A DNA stretch of 64,000 nt from Gentiana macrophylla (GCA_026214975.1 CM047806.1:622501-686500); one strand, 5' to 3'. Numbered from the stretch's first letter, positions 34,848-47,129 are shown. The notes: generated from the sequence alone by a model not told the origin. Numbers and translations: made by a program.

Positions 34848-36408
34848 TGTTAAGGGTGAATTTATACGGTTTATAACGCTATATTCTATGATATTTTTCC
34901 CCGTATTTGTACTAAATTGCATAAGAAACGAGGGTTTAATGGATATATTGAGCAAATGAGATTTTAAATGAGTTAATCGCAAACTTGGTTAATTTTGGCG
35001 TTTTAATTGTGATTTTATGATTATTTGAGCATTATTACATTTTGCGATGTTTTTATGTGTTATAGATACATGTTTGAGGCTCAAAAGATGATCAAAGGTT
35101 GATTAAGTTCGAGCTAATTTGATGATAAAAGAGATAATGAAGAAGTGGGATAGAGATAGAAGAGATAAAGATAAATAAATCAAAATCGATCATATCAAAT
35201 CAAGTCCTGAATCTCCGTCCAGGTGGACGGGCGCGTCGATGTAATTGAACGAGCGTCCCGTGATGTCATCTTTGATTCGTGAAGTTTGGGCGCCGAGAGT
35301 GGGCGCCGTCTGGGCGAAGCGTCCTGGTCATGACTCGCCCGATTCAAGTTTTATTGAAGAGTGGACGGGCGTTCAAGGTTTCAGACGGGCGTCCGTGGCG
35401 ACTTAGCGAACCGACTTTAAAATCTATATATAGTCGGTCGTTTTCTCCACAAAAGAGGATCATACACACATTATTCAAAACCCTAAACCTAGGGCGGCTT
35501 TAGGCTGCGTTTTCATCTTTTATTCCTATTTTTATGCTCTTAGTTTAGATTAAACACTAGTTACTTTTTATGCAATCGCTTCGCAAATTTGAGTTGCCGA
35601 GGATGTTCAGAGGCTAAAAGCTTCATCAAACGAGTATTGTGAAGCCGCCCAACAATTGTTGATTTCGCTTTTTCGATAATACTGTGAGTTTTTAATAAAG
35701 GTTGTTTCTTATTCATGTTTAATTTGCTTTTATATCGGAAGATATGCATGTGTTGATTGTTTATTGTTGATGGAAGTCTTAATAAACCCTAGATCACCAT
35801 GAATAAGAATAGTAACTCGAATCTATCATAACGGAAGTTAATAGGTCGATTACTAGATTATAAACACAAAGTTTGCACCTTCGGTTATTAAACGCGTTAA
35901 TCTTACATCGGAAGATAGTAGATTGATAGATGAACTTTCTAAGGAATTAGGGTTCATGTTTAGGTGAGGTGAATCACAACTTTGAATAAAAGCGCAATAT
36001 AATCGAGATAGGAATCAATGCTTGTTGGATAGGTGGATCAATCCTCGTTTGCTCGTTATAAATTTGATTTAAATCCTTAAAAGCTTGAATTTGTCTAGTT
36101 AGTTACTTTTATCTACATCTTAGATTAGTTAGTTTAAATTGGTTCGCAAACCATTATCTTTCCTGGCTTTAGATCATCTCTTCTCGTCGGCTTTTACGTT
36201 TTAGTTAAGTTTAATTTTCGATTCGCTTAGTTTTATCCGTTATTTAGCTTAGTAATCGTGACATAGGTTAGTTAGATAAAAACTAGAAATCACAATCGTT
36301 TAGTTCCCCGTAAGATCGACCCGGCATTAACCGCTATTACTACGATCCTTATACTTGAGGTTAACCGGATTATTACTTGTTTATTTTGTGTTGATAAAAT
36401 CCGTGACA
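34848..36408 (+). mobile_element. Solo LTR, family R
   Basis: Runs TGTTAAGGGTGA.. to ..AAAATCCGTGACA, flanked by ACGAG (34843-34847 and 36409-36413). These ends are the same as those of the element at 56203-62816, there in the opposite orientation. A TATATATA box is at 35425-35432. Length is 1561 bp. Confidence 0.88.
35213..35400. repeat. GACGGGCGTC-type motif array upstream of the LTR TATA box
   Basis: Contains CGTCCAGGTGGACGGGCG, GAGCGTCC, GGGCGCC twice, GGACGGGCGTTC and AGACGGGCGTCCG within 190 bp. It ends 25 bp before TATATATA. Confidence 0.75.
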
Positions 36409-37224
36409 ACGAGCTTAACCAACCAACCAACCTAATGATCATATCGACTCATTCATGGGTGCAAACTCCTAAGCTATTGTAAGACGCCATGCAACAATCA
36501 AACACCCTTTGCCCGGTTCAACAGTCCGCCTTTAAGGATTTAACTGACCGAAACAAAATTAATGCACTAGAGTTGCTCGATTTCACAACCGAATGAACCT
36601 CACTCCCTAATCAATCTAAACAACTCAGTTGATTATAAGAAATGATCTTAAAACCCCTTTTACCACACCCCTTCGCAACATACATTTATAAAAGTGGTGT
36701 GTGACTTCATGAACTAGGTGATCAAGCTAATTCAAGCATTAAAAACAAGTTTTAAGACATGAATTCATCAATACAACAACAATTAAACACTACCCATCAC
36801 AAATTTCATCAATTTTCACATGATTTGACTATGTAGTAAATTAACTACTCATCACAAAGCATGAAATAACAATCAAAACAAGGATTAAAGCCATAAAAAT
36901 GCAAGAGAAATGAAATAGATTACCAATAATGCAGAAATTTGAGGTTTACATCAAGTATCTTCAACACCCATGTCCAAATATGGAGAAGAGAAGCCAAAAC
37001 GTAAAATCTAACATGATTGAGCTAAAATCTATGGTTGATTTAGCTCAACCTAAGGAAATGAGAATTAGAAATTAACCTAAGGGAAAGAGGGGAAATTTCG
37101 ACCTAAAAGGTGTTAAAATGGTATGAGAAAGAAGCTCTAGGTAAAGTGTAGTATCAGAAGTATATCCAGAATCTATGCAAAACTTCTATTTATATATGCC
37201 CAAAATTGTACTTGCAAACTATCA
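36409..37224. other. Downstream body of the family D solo LTR
   Basis: No gene is seen. This is the U5-side part of the family D LTR in minus orientation, with the TATA box near its right edge. Confidence 0.5.
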
Positions 37225-37527
37225 AATGCGTACACATCCATTCCTGATGCACACGCATTGCCCTGCAACCCTTGGAGAAGAATTGATTCTGATGTGATGG
37301 ATGCGTACGCATTGCACGTGTTCCCCCAATCCTGAATGTTGACGCTGCTGTGATGCGTACGCATCATTCATAATGCGCATGCATTTTTCCTGGCACTTCA
37401 AAGCTGAGCATCCTGAATCACTGATGCATACGCATTACACAGAATGCGCACGCATAGGTGACATCTCTCCAAATCTATGCATCCTGTATCATGGATGCGT
37501 ACGCATTTGACTTGGATGCGTACGCAT
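37225..37527. repeat. ATGCGTACGCAT palindrome array in the family D solo LTR
   Basis: Eight to nine 12-bp units of the pattern ATGCRYRYGCAT: perfect ATGCGTACGCAT at 37301, 37353, 37495 and 37516, and variants at 37225, 37247, 37373, 37424 and 37444. The array ends 29 bp before the minus-strand TATA box. Confidence 0.9.
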
Positions 37528-38001
37528 TGCCTGCTACACCATCCAATCTTCACTTTTTCTTCAGCTTTTCCATCCTCGAACCTCGGGCTTGCCTTTACGA
37601 GTTTAATGCCTTACCTTCCAGGCTTACGAACACCTATATCCTGCGTAATGACATCTAAACAAATACCGAGCATAACTCCACAGGATAAATAGGACTCGAG
37701 AGGACTGAAAACATCGTCAAATGACAAGGTTTACCTCAAAGTGAACGCACTATGTGTTTTCTCCCTTAACAGGGCCAAGAATTACCCGGAATGAGCCAAA
37801 AGTGCCGTAAACGAGGTTTGCAACATGCACCGGAGCATAGTAAAGTTGACTCTCATCATATAGCATGTTTAGAACCTGTTTTGATGCTATTTGGATGTAT
37901 ATTTTGATGTTAAACTTGGTTGGTTTTGCATAGAAATCGATAGAGTGCAGAAAACTGTATGTAGTGCTGTATTGGTTCAGTTTGGCACCTCCTGACCTGT
38001 T

Positions 38002-38095
38002 CAGAGAGTTCAGTGAACTCTCTGATATAGTTTTGGCACGCCCCGAAGCCTTTGGCGCCCCCTAAGCCTGAACAGAGAGTTCAGTGAACACTCTG
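38002..38095. repeat. Palindrome pair in the left LTR
   Basis: Two copies (38002-38024 and 38073-38095) of a 23-bp palindrome with 11-bp arms CAGAGAGTTCA around one base. The second has one mismatch. TTTGGCGCCCCC-like segments lie between and around them. Equivalents in the right LTR are at 44392-44414 and 44463-44485. Confidence 0.85.
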
Positions 38096-39365
38096 ATGTA
38101 CTTTGCCGCACCCCCGACACTGTTTGAGTGTTGTGTTTTTTTTAGGGTCGAGTGTTGTTTTTAGTGTTTTAAGCTATGAGATGAGTTTTAAATGTTATTT
38201 CTTGACCTAATAACATTAAATGAACATGAACAAGCCTCGATAAGCTTCTTATGCATTTAGCTCCGGCACCAGATGTACTCTTCCATAGAGTTGAAGTTCG
38301 GGACTGTTGGAAGGGTATGAATGACTTGTTCCTTGAGGAATTAGCATTATTCAATGTCTATGTATGTGCTAGGCCTTGTCCGTGTCTAGTGGTCTAGGAA
38401 AGAGAGTAGTAGAGGTGAGGGAGCTTACTTGAAAATACTTAGGTGGCTAGTTAACAATTAATAATAAACGTACTTGTGTAGTAAAAAGATTAAACATCAA
38501 TCCATTCTTGGTAAGGCACAAGTCTATATCGTGATGTGTGGGCGTTCTGATAAAGTGAATAACTCTGTAAGTATTTGGAGCCTACGTACGGAGGAACACC
38601 ACCTCGTATGTCTGAGACCCTAGTACGGAGGGACTTCACCGAACGTGTACGCTATCGGGCTTTCCCCCGTGGCTATTGGTGTGATCCGCTGATAGGTTGC
38701 AAATGATATCTCATGGTGGATATTCATTATGCGTAGTGACCTTGAATGATGATGTAACAATGATAAGCTACGCTAGAAACTGTTAGTCACGACATGTTGA
38801 TGAGCATGAAGTGGACCCTAGAATCGAGTCGGTCTCATAAAGATAATTTAATAACAACTAATGAGTCTTTCGTTGTAAGACTAAATTATACATTAGCTTT
38901 TTACTCTTGCTAAGTACGTTGTTGTATGCTTGGTGTGGTGAGAAGACGAACATGTTGAACAAGTGTTGGACGACGACTTTGAGGATGATGTTTGAGATGA
39001 TGCCTTGTTAGATGTTTTCTTTTCTTTGCTATCTATGATGTACTAAACTATGTTGTACTTTTAATTTTCAAGACAAGTGTTGTACTTTCTTTAAGACCTT
39101 TGTAAGATTAGTTGTTGTACTTTTGCTTTGGACATCGTATGTTATAAGTTACTTCATTGTTGTAATTTAAGCTTTCTATCTTTATTATGATGTAATCTAT
39201 TCTTAACAGCATTTACGATGCTTTGCCGAGTCTTTTTAGCTTTCGTTTGCTAAACTCGATACGACGTAATAGTGGCTTACGTATAATATTGAATTTATTT
39301 AATATTATTCGTGCCAAGCATTTCGTTTCCGGATAAGAACTCGGTATCTGGGAACGGGACGTTAC

Positions 39366-40026
39366 TGTTGGTATCAGAGAGAAGCGTTCCTTGCTGTCAT
39401 AGGCTTCACTCCCTTTAAGATAAGATCTCTTTAGACCACTTAGAACCGTTCTGATCCTTCCTGATCCTTCATAATGGTAGGTAACTTCAGAGATAGTCGT
39501 GTTGGTAAGTTTGGAATGGGAAGTTCTAGGGCTCAATAAGAAGCGATAGGTTTGGTTCAAGATGGGGGTCAAGTAGTTGTGGTTCGTCAAGAAGATGTTG
39601 ATGATCATGTTGGAATCTACAAGTGGTTGGTTGTGTTGGAAACTACCGTTGCGAGAGTAAATTTATAATTTGGATCCTACGGATCATGGAGTGATTCTTG
39701 GTATAGGTCGGCTACCAAGAATTTTGTCTACTGGGATTGTAAACCTAAGAAGGTACCTTCCGGTGAAGGATGCACCGAGAAGAAGTTTGGTTAGTGAAGT
39801 TTCAGCGGTTGAAGTTGGGGTTGGTTAGTTTTGGATTCGTGTACAAGGGTTTAATCGGTAGATTTTTGGTTAAGTGGTTAGCAAGATCAGAATTGGTTGG
39901 TGTTGTCCGTGGGGAAACAAGATGAAGCTTCGGTTTGATTTGTGTTGAAGAAAGAGATGCTAAGGAAAGTTTACGGTTTGAGCATGCTCGAGTTTCGAGG
40001 ACGAAACTCCTCTTAAGGGGGAGGAA
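39366..40026 (+). other. Internal region of the short-bodied LTR element
   Basis: Begins with a PBS-like GGTATCAGAGAGAAGC and ends with a polypurine tract. No frame longer than a few dozen codons on the plus strand resembles gag or pol. Confidence 0.75.
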
Positions 40027-40254
40027 TGTAATATCCCGACTTTTTGAATAAGGGCATACGTGTCTTTTTTATGGAGAACGATGTATTATATTTAATTAAT
40101 ATGGAATAAAGAATAAAAGAAATAAAGAAAGGGGTAGTGGGAGGTTTATTTTGGGGAAATAAACTTCCTAGTTACTTAGAGGTTTTCAGAAGGAGTTTCA
40201 GAAAGATCAAACATACAACTTGGCACAGAAAAGGAAAGAAGAACACAAGCAAGA

Positions 40255-41693
40255 TGATGAGAGTCAACTCGACTCTATTTTTATTTTGTGCCCCATGATG
40301 ACTCGTTTTGTACAATTCTGGGAGTATTTGGCTAAGTTTTTGGTGCATTTTACACCATTTTGCTAATACCAGGACTCGGATATGTAATCCGGGAATCTCG
40401 GCATTTTTCTGTGTTTTTCATTCATTCTCGGTCACCCTAGTGTCTCGTAGGGGTTATATTTGGTATGTGTTTTGATGTTTTTCAGGAACTAGGTATTCGA
40501 GAATGCCCGGAAAACATGATACGGAGCTTCGGGATGCATAAAAGCTCATCTTGGGGGAAATACATGCTAGGCGTGCGCCTAGCATTTACCAGGCGCACGC
40601 CTGAGACCCTGAAATGGTGCAAAGTTTTAGTCCGTGAAGTTCATTGGCCAGGCGCACGCCTAAGAAATGCTAGGCGCACGCCTAGCATCTGCCTAACGTG
40701 GAGGATGATATAGTTACTTTTCTACAGCTTTTTCTGGCGATTTTCCTTAGCAAAGAACACCATAGAATAGATTTTCAAGCTTTCTTAGCATAATCTTTTG
40801 TAACAAACACTCGGATCATCTTGGGCTTCGTAGCTATATATTCAGTTTTCTCGTTTTTGGATTTCTATCGGTTTTCAGTTCTTGGTAAGTACTTCTAATC
40901 CTTATCTTTTGTTTGTTTATCCATAGTCTATGATGAAATCTTGTGTTTTGATAGTTAATATGAGTAGCTAATCGCCTTATAGCCGAGTTATGCGATAATC
41001 ATCGAAACTGGATCCTAGCTTGTCCATGTGTTATTCTTGATGTTTGATTTGATTATTCTTGATGTGTTTTTAGTCCTAGAACTTATTCTTAATGACCTTT
41101 ATTGAATTTGCTACTCGATAATCGTATTTCACGTATTGTCTTTACATATGTATTTTGCGAGAGGATACGGGAACCGGGGTTCTAGGATCACCCTGTAAAA
41201 CCGAATGAGTTGTTCAGATTCGGTTTCGTGTGTGAGGTTTTGTATCAACTTGTCAAGAGTTTCATGAATCGTAGACCGTGTGAGGTCAGTTAAATCCGTT
41301 GAGCGGACTGTTGAACCTGACATAGGATTGTAGATTATTGAAATAATGTCTATTCTCAGAGCCAGGAAACGACACCCTACGTGACATCGAGAACGTTTAG
41401 GTTAATCAAGAATACCGCCGGACATAGCTAGGGTTTGGTAAGTAGTTGATTAGGTCATAGTTCGGCTATCGCTTTTAACCGCTTAAAACCACCGTTTTAA
41501 GTTAGTGTTTGTAAACATAGCACGTTGTACTGTAATAACCTTTCCAAAAATCTTGTTGATCTAAATAGAGATGAAACTAGCTTTGGTACTTAACTAGATT
41601 CCCTGTGGGATTACGACCTTGCTCGCTAGTTTTATACTACAACCGACTCGGTACTCTGCCGGTCAAAGTTGTTATACTATAAAACGGCCATCA
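40255..41693 (+). mobile_element. Solo LTR, family D, second copy
   Basis: Runs TGATGAGAGTCAACT.. to ..AAAACGGCCATCA, flanked by CAAGA (40250-40254 and 41694-41698). It is 1439 bp long and homologous to 34580-37858 in opposite orientation. No canonical TATA box is seen after its motif array; GATATAGT near 40708 is the nearest AT-rich match. Confidence 0.85.
40565..40687. repeat. GGCGCACGCC-type inverted motif array in the second family D LTR
   Basis: TGCTAGGCGTGCGCCTAGCA at 40565-40584 and its exact reverse complement at 40668-40687 enclose two more AGGCGCACGCCT units (near 40591 and 40650). It occupies the same LTR offset as the ATGCGTACGCAT array of the first copy. Confidence 0.9.
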
Positions 41694-42053
41694 CAAGACA
41701 AGGAGCATTCTTCCAAAATTCTCACAAAGTATTGGATGGATTTTAGAAAGAATTGAAGATTTGGAATCAGCATAAAGAGGGCTTCCTTATGGCATCAAGA
41801 TCATCAAGTTTGGAATAAGGTTAGTTTTGCCTCGGTTTTTAGATTCATCAAGAGATGATCAAGTTTTGTGGTTTCGTTTGGTTGAATTCGTTGTCCCTTT
41901 TGTCTAGAAGCTTTGATCACAATTGTTTCTTTTTCAATTGGTTGATCAACTAGGTTTCCGGTTGAAGTCTTAGATTGTGTTGCAGGTTTTGTCTTGGAGT
42001 TTTGCTTTGAATAAGTAAGAGATTCTTCCTAATGTTTAATTAAGGTTTGTGTT

Positions 42054-43410
42054 TGTTGAAATAGTGTCCTAAACCCAATCGGGTTGGACCGGATCTGACC
42101 GGGTCGGATCATTTCTACTATTTCTTTATGATTATACATATATAATAAATGGCTTTTATGTTGTCGTATATTTGTTCTTTTAAAGAACCAATGATGAATT
42201 GTTATATGATAACGTTCTTAGTGTTAAACTATGATAGAGAAACCATGATCGGAGATGGTTGATGAGATCTCTAATCACTTTAATAAGTTTGATACTTAAA
42301 TGTCTCTAGGCTTATGTACTATTAAACTGGGCATTGATAGTACAAACTGGCTACCACGTATTAGATGTCTTGTGTCTTTAAGGGTAAGGATAGATCTCGT
42401 CTATCGAAGTGTAGAGACACTTGGACTGTACGTGGACGTGTATTAGAGAATGCATACGTTAGACTGACTCACTTACATTGTTAAGTGTCACACTATGTGA
42501 CGGTTGTGTAATTATCCTTAGGACCGGAGTCTACATGGCATCACGGTGTGGATTGTCATGCTTTGACACTATTGAGGTTTTCCTTAGCTATAGGTCGATC
42601 ATGCGGTAGTGATTGGGTGTGATACTGAAGCATGCGGAGTATATATGTATGGTTGTCCGGGAATCGCGTACCCTATCAGTAGGAGTGAATATCTGGAAGG
42701 GCCTTCTTATAAGGAATGTCTTACTCTCGTGAATCTTTGCAAAGTGGAAGTAAATGAGTTACTTCGAGAGAATAGGATATCAGATTATAGTACACGGTCG
42801 TTGATGTGACACTCGACGTACGACCGTATGGATATTATTACAGCGATAGGATTCTATTTACACGGTAATTGTTTCACATGAAAGGTAGTAGACATTGAAT
42901 TTGACTCTTCCGATGATTGGGGGTCACGGTGTTGCTAGACGCTAGTCCGTGATCGTTAGGTATGAAGGGCATTTTCGTAATTTGCACTTTGTGCCTACTG
43001 CCAACATATTCGGAAGCCTATAGGGTCACACACATATGAACATCAAGTCGGATTAAAATGTGGTTATAGTTGATAACCAAATAAGGAAAGAATTTATCTC
43101 ATACTATAAAGGTTATAGTGGTAAATTAATATGGTGTTATTTATTTATTATGAATAAATATAATACAATATATTAATTATGTTGATTAATGAAATATGTA
43201 TATAGATACATATATTTTGAAATATATATGTGTCTATTGATACACATGTATTTTGAAAATTAATTAATCATAGCATTATATTACTTAAAGAATATTCCGG
43301 TTCCGCAAAAAAAGAAAAAAGAATATTCCGGATGCCAATAATAGACTAAAGGGGGCACAGGTTTTAGTGTATAAAGATACACTTTGATTGTCCAATATAA
43401 TTAATGATAT

Positions 43411-43475
<65 letters not shown>

Positions 43476-44161
43476 CACATGCCTGACATGCATATGAGAT
43501 ATGCATGTGCACAATTGTGATAAATGTATATATATGTATAGATTTATATTTGTAATATATATATGTGATATATACATATGTGTAAATTGATTTATGGTAA
43601 TAAGATAAAGATATTCAATATAAGATATCGGCAATATCTAGATTTATTTAATATGAGATATAAAAATAAATTAGATAAATCAACTAAAGATATTTTCCAT
43701 ATTTTATTAGGAAAATATTTTCTTTCTCCTCAATCTACTAAGAAACTTCTTCCAATCAGATTGGGATCTAAAAGTGGCGCCCCAACACCTATATAAGAAG
43801 GGGTTGGCTAGCTCTTTTGTACATCACAATTCCAAGAGACTAATAGTTTCTTGTGAAAAATTGAGAGCTTCTTAGAGAGATTTGAGAGAGAAAAAATGTC
43901 GGTCTAGCAACCGAGTTTTTCTGGTAGCAATCCATGATGGGATTCCGGCGGGCTGTTCGTGTGGACTAGCGGTAGAGGCCGAACGCTTGGACGGCTCCGT
44001 GCACCACTACTCTCCATAGACGGTCAAAGCGTCGATCTTTTAGATCAAGCAGGTATTCACCATCTACTACTTATTATGTTTGTTTCTTAAACGAAGTCGA
44101 TCCTGGTTAAAAGTAAATAAAATTTTGAATTCCGATGCGTTCCCGCGTAGATTTCCTAACA
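42054..44161 (+). mobile_element. Copia-like solo LTR of 2.1 kb
   Basis: Runs TGTTGAAATAGTGTCC.. to ..GATTTCCTAACA, flanked by GTGTT (42049-42053 and 44162-44166). The long size and end sequence recall Angela/BARE-type copia LTRs; this assignment is by resemblance only. There is no coding sequence. Confidence 0.75.
43414..43468. repeat. (TA)n microsatellite
   Basis: An uninterrupted TA run of about 55 bp inside the copia-like solo LTR. Confidence 0.9.
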
Positions 44162-44391
44162 GTGTTTTGGGTATGATTTGTGGTTAGAAATCATGCTAGT
44201 TGTTGTTGTTGTTGTTGTATTACGAGGTGTTATAGCATGTTTAGAACCTGTTTTGATGCTATTTAGATGTATATTTTGATGTTAAACTTGGTTGGTTTTG
44301 AGTAGAAATCGATAGAGAGCAGAAAACTGTATGTAGTGCAGTTTTGGTTCAGTTTGGCGCTCCCTGCCCTTTTGGCGCCCCCCGACCTGTT

Positions 44392-44485
44392 CAGAGAGTT
44401 TAGTGAACTCTCTGATACAGTTTTGGTGCACCCCGAAGCCTTTGGCGTCCCCCAAGCCTGAACAGAGAGTTCAGTGAACTCTCTG
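44392..44485. repeat. Palindrome pair in the right LTR
   Basis: Counterpart of 38002-38095. Here the second palindrome is perfect and the first has one change. An extra unit with TTTGGCGCCCCCCGACC precedes them, absent from the left LTR. Confidence 0.8.
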
Positions 44486-45735
44486 ATGTACTTTGGCGCC
44501 CTCCGACACTGTTTGAGTGCTATTTTTAGTTTTTTAAGCTATGAGATGAGTTTTAAATGTTTCTTGACCTAATAGCATTAAATGAACATGAACAAGCATC
44601 GATTAAGCTTCTGATGCGTTTAGTTCCGGCACCGGATGTACTCTTCCATAGAGTTGAAGTTCGGGACCGTCGGAAGGGTATGAATGGCTTGTGCTTTGAG
44701 GAATTAGCATTCTTCAATGTCTGTGTATTTGCTAGGCCTTATCCTTGTCTAGTAGTCTAGGAAAGAGAGTAGTAGAGGTGAAGGAGCTTACTTGAAAATA
44801 CTTCGGTGGCTAGTTAACAATTAATAATAAACGTACTTGTGTAGTAAAAAGATTAAACATCAATCCATTTTTGGTAAGGCACAAGTCTATATCGCGATGT
44901 GTGGGTGTTTAGATAAAGTGAATAACTCTGTAAGTTTTTGCACCCTACGTACGGAGGAACACCACCCCGTAAGTCTGAGACCCTACGTACGGAGGGACTT
45001 CACCGAACGTGTCGGGCTTTCCCCCATGGCTATTGGTGTGATCCGCTGATAGATTGCAAACGATATCTCATGGTGAATATTCATCATGCGTAGTGCATTT
45101 GAATAATGATGTAACAAAGATAAGCTAAGCTAGAAACAGTTAGTCACGACATGTTGATGAGCATGAAGTGAACCCTAGAATCGAGTCGGTCTCATAAAGA
45201 TAATTTAATAATAACTAATGAACCTTTCGTTGTAAGACTAAATTATACATTAGCTTATTACTCTTGCTAAGTACGTTGTACTTACCTACATTGCATTTTG
45301 TTGTATGCTTTGTGGGGTGAGAAGACGAACAGGTTGAACAAGTGTTGGACGACGACTTTGAGGATGATGTATGAGATGATGCCTTGTTAGATGTTTTATT
45401 TTCTTTGCTATCTATGATGTACTAAACTATGTTGTACTTTTAATTTTCAAGACAAGTGTTGTATTTTTTTTAAGACCTTTGTAAGATTAGTTGTTGTACT
45501 TTTGCTTTGGACATCGTATGTTACTTCGTTGTTGTAAGTTTAGCTTTCTATCTTTAGTATGTTGTAATCTATTCTTAGCGGCGCTTTTTACGATCTTTCA
45601 CGAGTCTTTTAAACTTGTTTCATTAACTCGACACGACGTAATAGAACTACGTATAATATTGAATTTATTTAATATTATACGTGCCGAGCGTTTCGTTTCC
45701 GGATAAGAACTCAGTATCTGAGAATGGGACGCTAC

Positions 45736-47129
45736 GGTATCAAATTTGTTTGAGCTGTCAACTTTGTGTTTAGATACTTCCATCAAATTGGAATTGAAAT
45801 CAATTTACAAATTATTTATTTATTTTTTTTTTTTCTCTCACTCACCCAAATAAGCACCCGGCCCGAGCAAACATGTATACTATGCGGGTGATCAGATTGT
45901 AAGGTTATTTGTAATTACATAATACAATAGAAATCAATAATTGATATAAGATTAAAAAAAAAAAAAAAACAATTGAATGTTATTTATCTCACTACATATA
46001 GATAAGTTCAATTGACAAATTTGTCTAAAAGCCCTTATAGCTCTCGCTGAAATCGACTGGGACTTAGACGTGACAATGACATAATTGGTCTTAAAAAAAA
46101 AAAACATGGACTAAAAAACAAAGTAAAATAATATAAAAATGGATTCAGCATGTGTTTGGTCTTGTTCACCTGCTTTTAATCAAAAATATTCATCAATCAA
46201 TTATTAAACACGTGAATGTCGGAACCACAACGTTTTAGTTACTTATTATCATAAACTAATAAGACCAACCTTTTTATACACTAATTTTCTGTGTATCTGA
46301 TGTAGCATGTTTTATCAAGTGCTCAGTTATATTATTTATATATATATGCTTCTACGGGACAACAATGGATAATAGTAATTAACAATAATTAAAAATAAAA
46401 AAATAAACACCAAACAACATTATAGTAGTTTCATTGCAAAAGAAAGATGAGAAACCAATGGGTGGTGGCTCATGAATACACAGGTGTTTATGCATACATG
46501 GTTGAACCAACATAATAATACTATGTATGATCATACCGACAAACTTATAACATAAGTGACTGCATCATCCTCAAAACTTTTGGTGTAAGTAAGTAAACAA
46601 AGACATTGATTATCATTTGTGAAAAAAATAAAGCACCATTTCCAGTGTTGTTGTAGAGACTAGAGAGGAAGGAAAATATCTATTTCATCATACAGAATAT
46701 TTCTGGATTCCAAATACAATCTACACAGTTGTTGAGATCATGCCCAAAAAGATAAATACCACCCACACACACACACACACACAGGGGGGAAGGGGAAGGG
46801 GGAAGGGGGAAGGGGAAGGGAACGTGCTGCAGCATTCCCGGTACAAGTACTACGTCCTACCCCTTCTTGGTTCACAGCCTTCTCCCCTGCCAACAACAAA
46901 GCCACAAAAATCACAAGTTTAAAGCAATACCTATGTCATCAACACATAACCCTAGTACTCTATTAAACAACTGTTGGTTCCCAAATGCAGCAGATTTAAT
47001 CACAGAGGGAGGCCAACAACTAAATCATAGTAGCAGGCACAAGTTATGTTATGTAACCAAACTATTATCAACCTAAATTTGATTTACCACCAAATGAATA
47101 ATATTAATCAACTACGACGAAACTGATAC
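45736..47129. other. Intergenic DNA and 3' region of the PPAN gene
   Basis: No gene is seen between the LTR element and the PPAN gene. A-runs occur near 45955 and 46095. A (CA)n run is at 46764-46783, next to a G-rich tract. A possible last PPAN exon near 46891-46879 is discussed under that gene. Confidence 0.5.
46784..46820 (+). repeat. G-rich tract with six runs of three to six G
   Basis: GGGGGGAAGGGGAAGGGGG followed by further AA-spaced G runs. The short, even spacing fits the pattern of a G-quadruplex-forming sequence on the plus strand. It lies in the 3' region of the minus-strand PPAN gene. Confidence 0.75.

Larger units (their letters stand above)
34580..37858 (-). mobile_element. Solo LTR, family D, first copy (itself split)
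   Basis: On the minus strand it runs TGATGAGAGTCAACT.. to ..TTTTGGTCATCA, flanked by TATAG (34575-34579 and 37859-37863). Without the nested 34848-36408 element and its duplicated bases it is about 1.71 kb. Both ends, and the segment with CTTGCTCGCTA and CCGACTCGGTAC, match the second copy at 40255-41693. No internal region or second LTR is present, so it is a solo LTR, left by recombination between two LTRs. A TATATAAATA box lies at 37196-37187. Confidence 0.8.
33903..39365 (+). repeat. Left LTR, split by a 3.3-kb insertion
   Basis: Host LTR parts are 33903-34579 and 37859-39365 (the TATAG duplication counted at both edges). It matches the right LTR through the whole length, including TTACGAGGTGTTATAG at the split point. 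Confidence 0.85.
33903..45735 (+). mobile_element. Short-bodied LTR element with chromovirus-like end signals, carrying nested insertions
   Basis: LTRs begin TGTAATATC and end near GGGACGTTAC/GGGACGCTAC. After removal of insertions they are about 2.18 kb (left) and 2.15 kb (right). The internal part (39366-40026) is only about 0.66 kb. It starts TGTTGGTATCAGAGAGAAGC (initiator-methionine-tRNA-type PBS) and ends CGAGTTTCGAGGACGAAAC, then TTAAGGGGGGAGGAATG, a polypurine tract of the type seen in plant Tekay/Del chromoviruses. No polyprotein is visible; a short start ATGGTAGGTAAC at 39474 soon stops. The flanks ATATC (33898-33902) and GTATC (45737-45741) could be a target duplication with one change. 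It must be moved by other elements. Confidence 0.82.
40027..45735 (+). repeat. Right LTR, split by two insertions
   Basis: Host LTR parts are 40027-40254, 41694-42053 and 44162-45735. Inserted elements are 40255-41693 and 42054-44161, each with its own target duplication. Confidence 0.85.
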
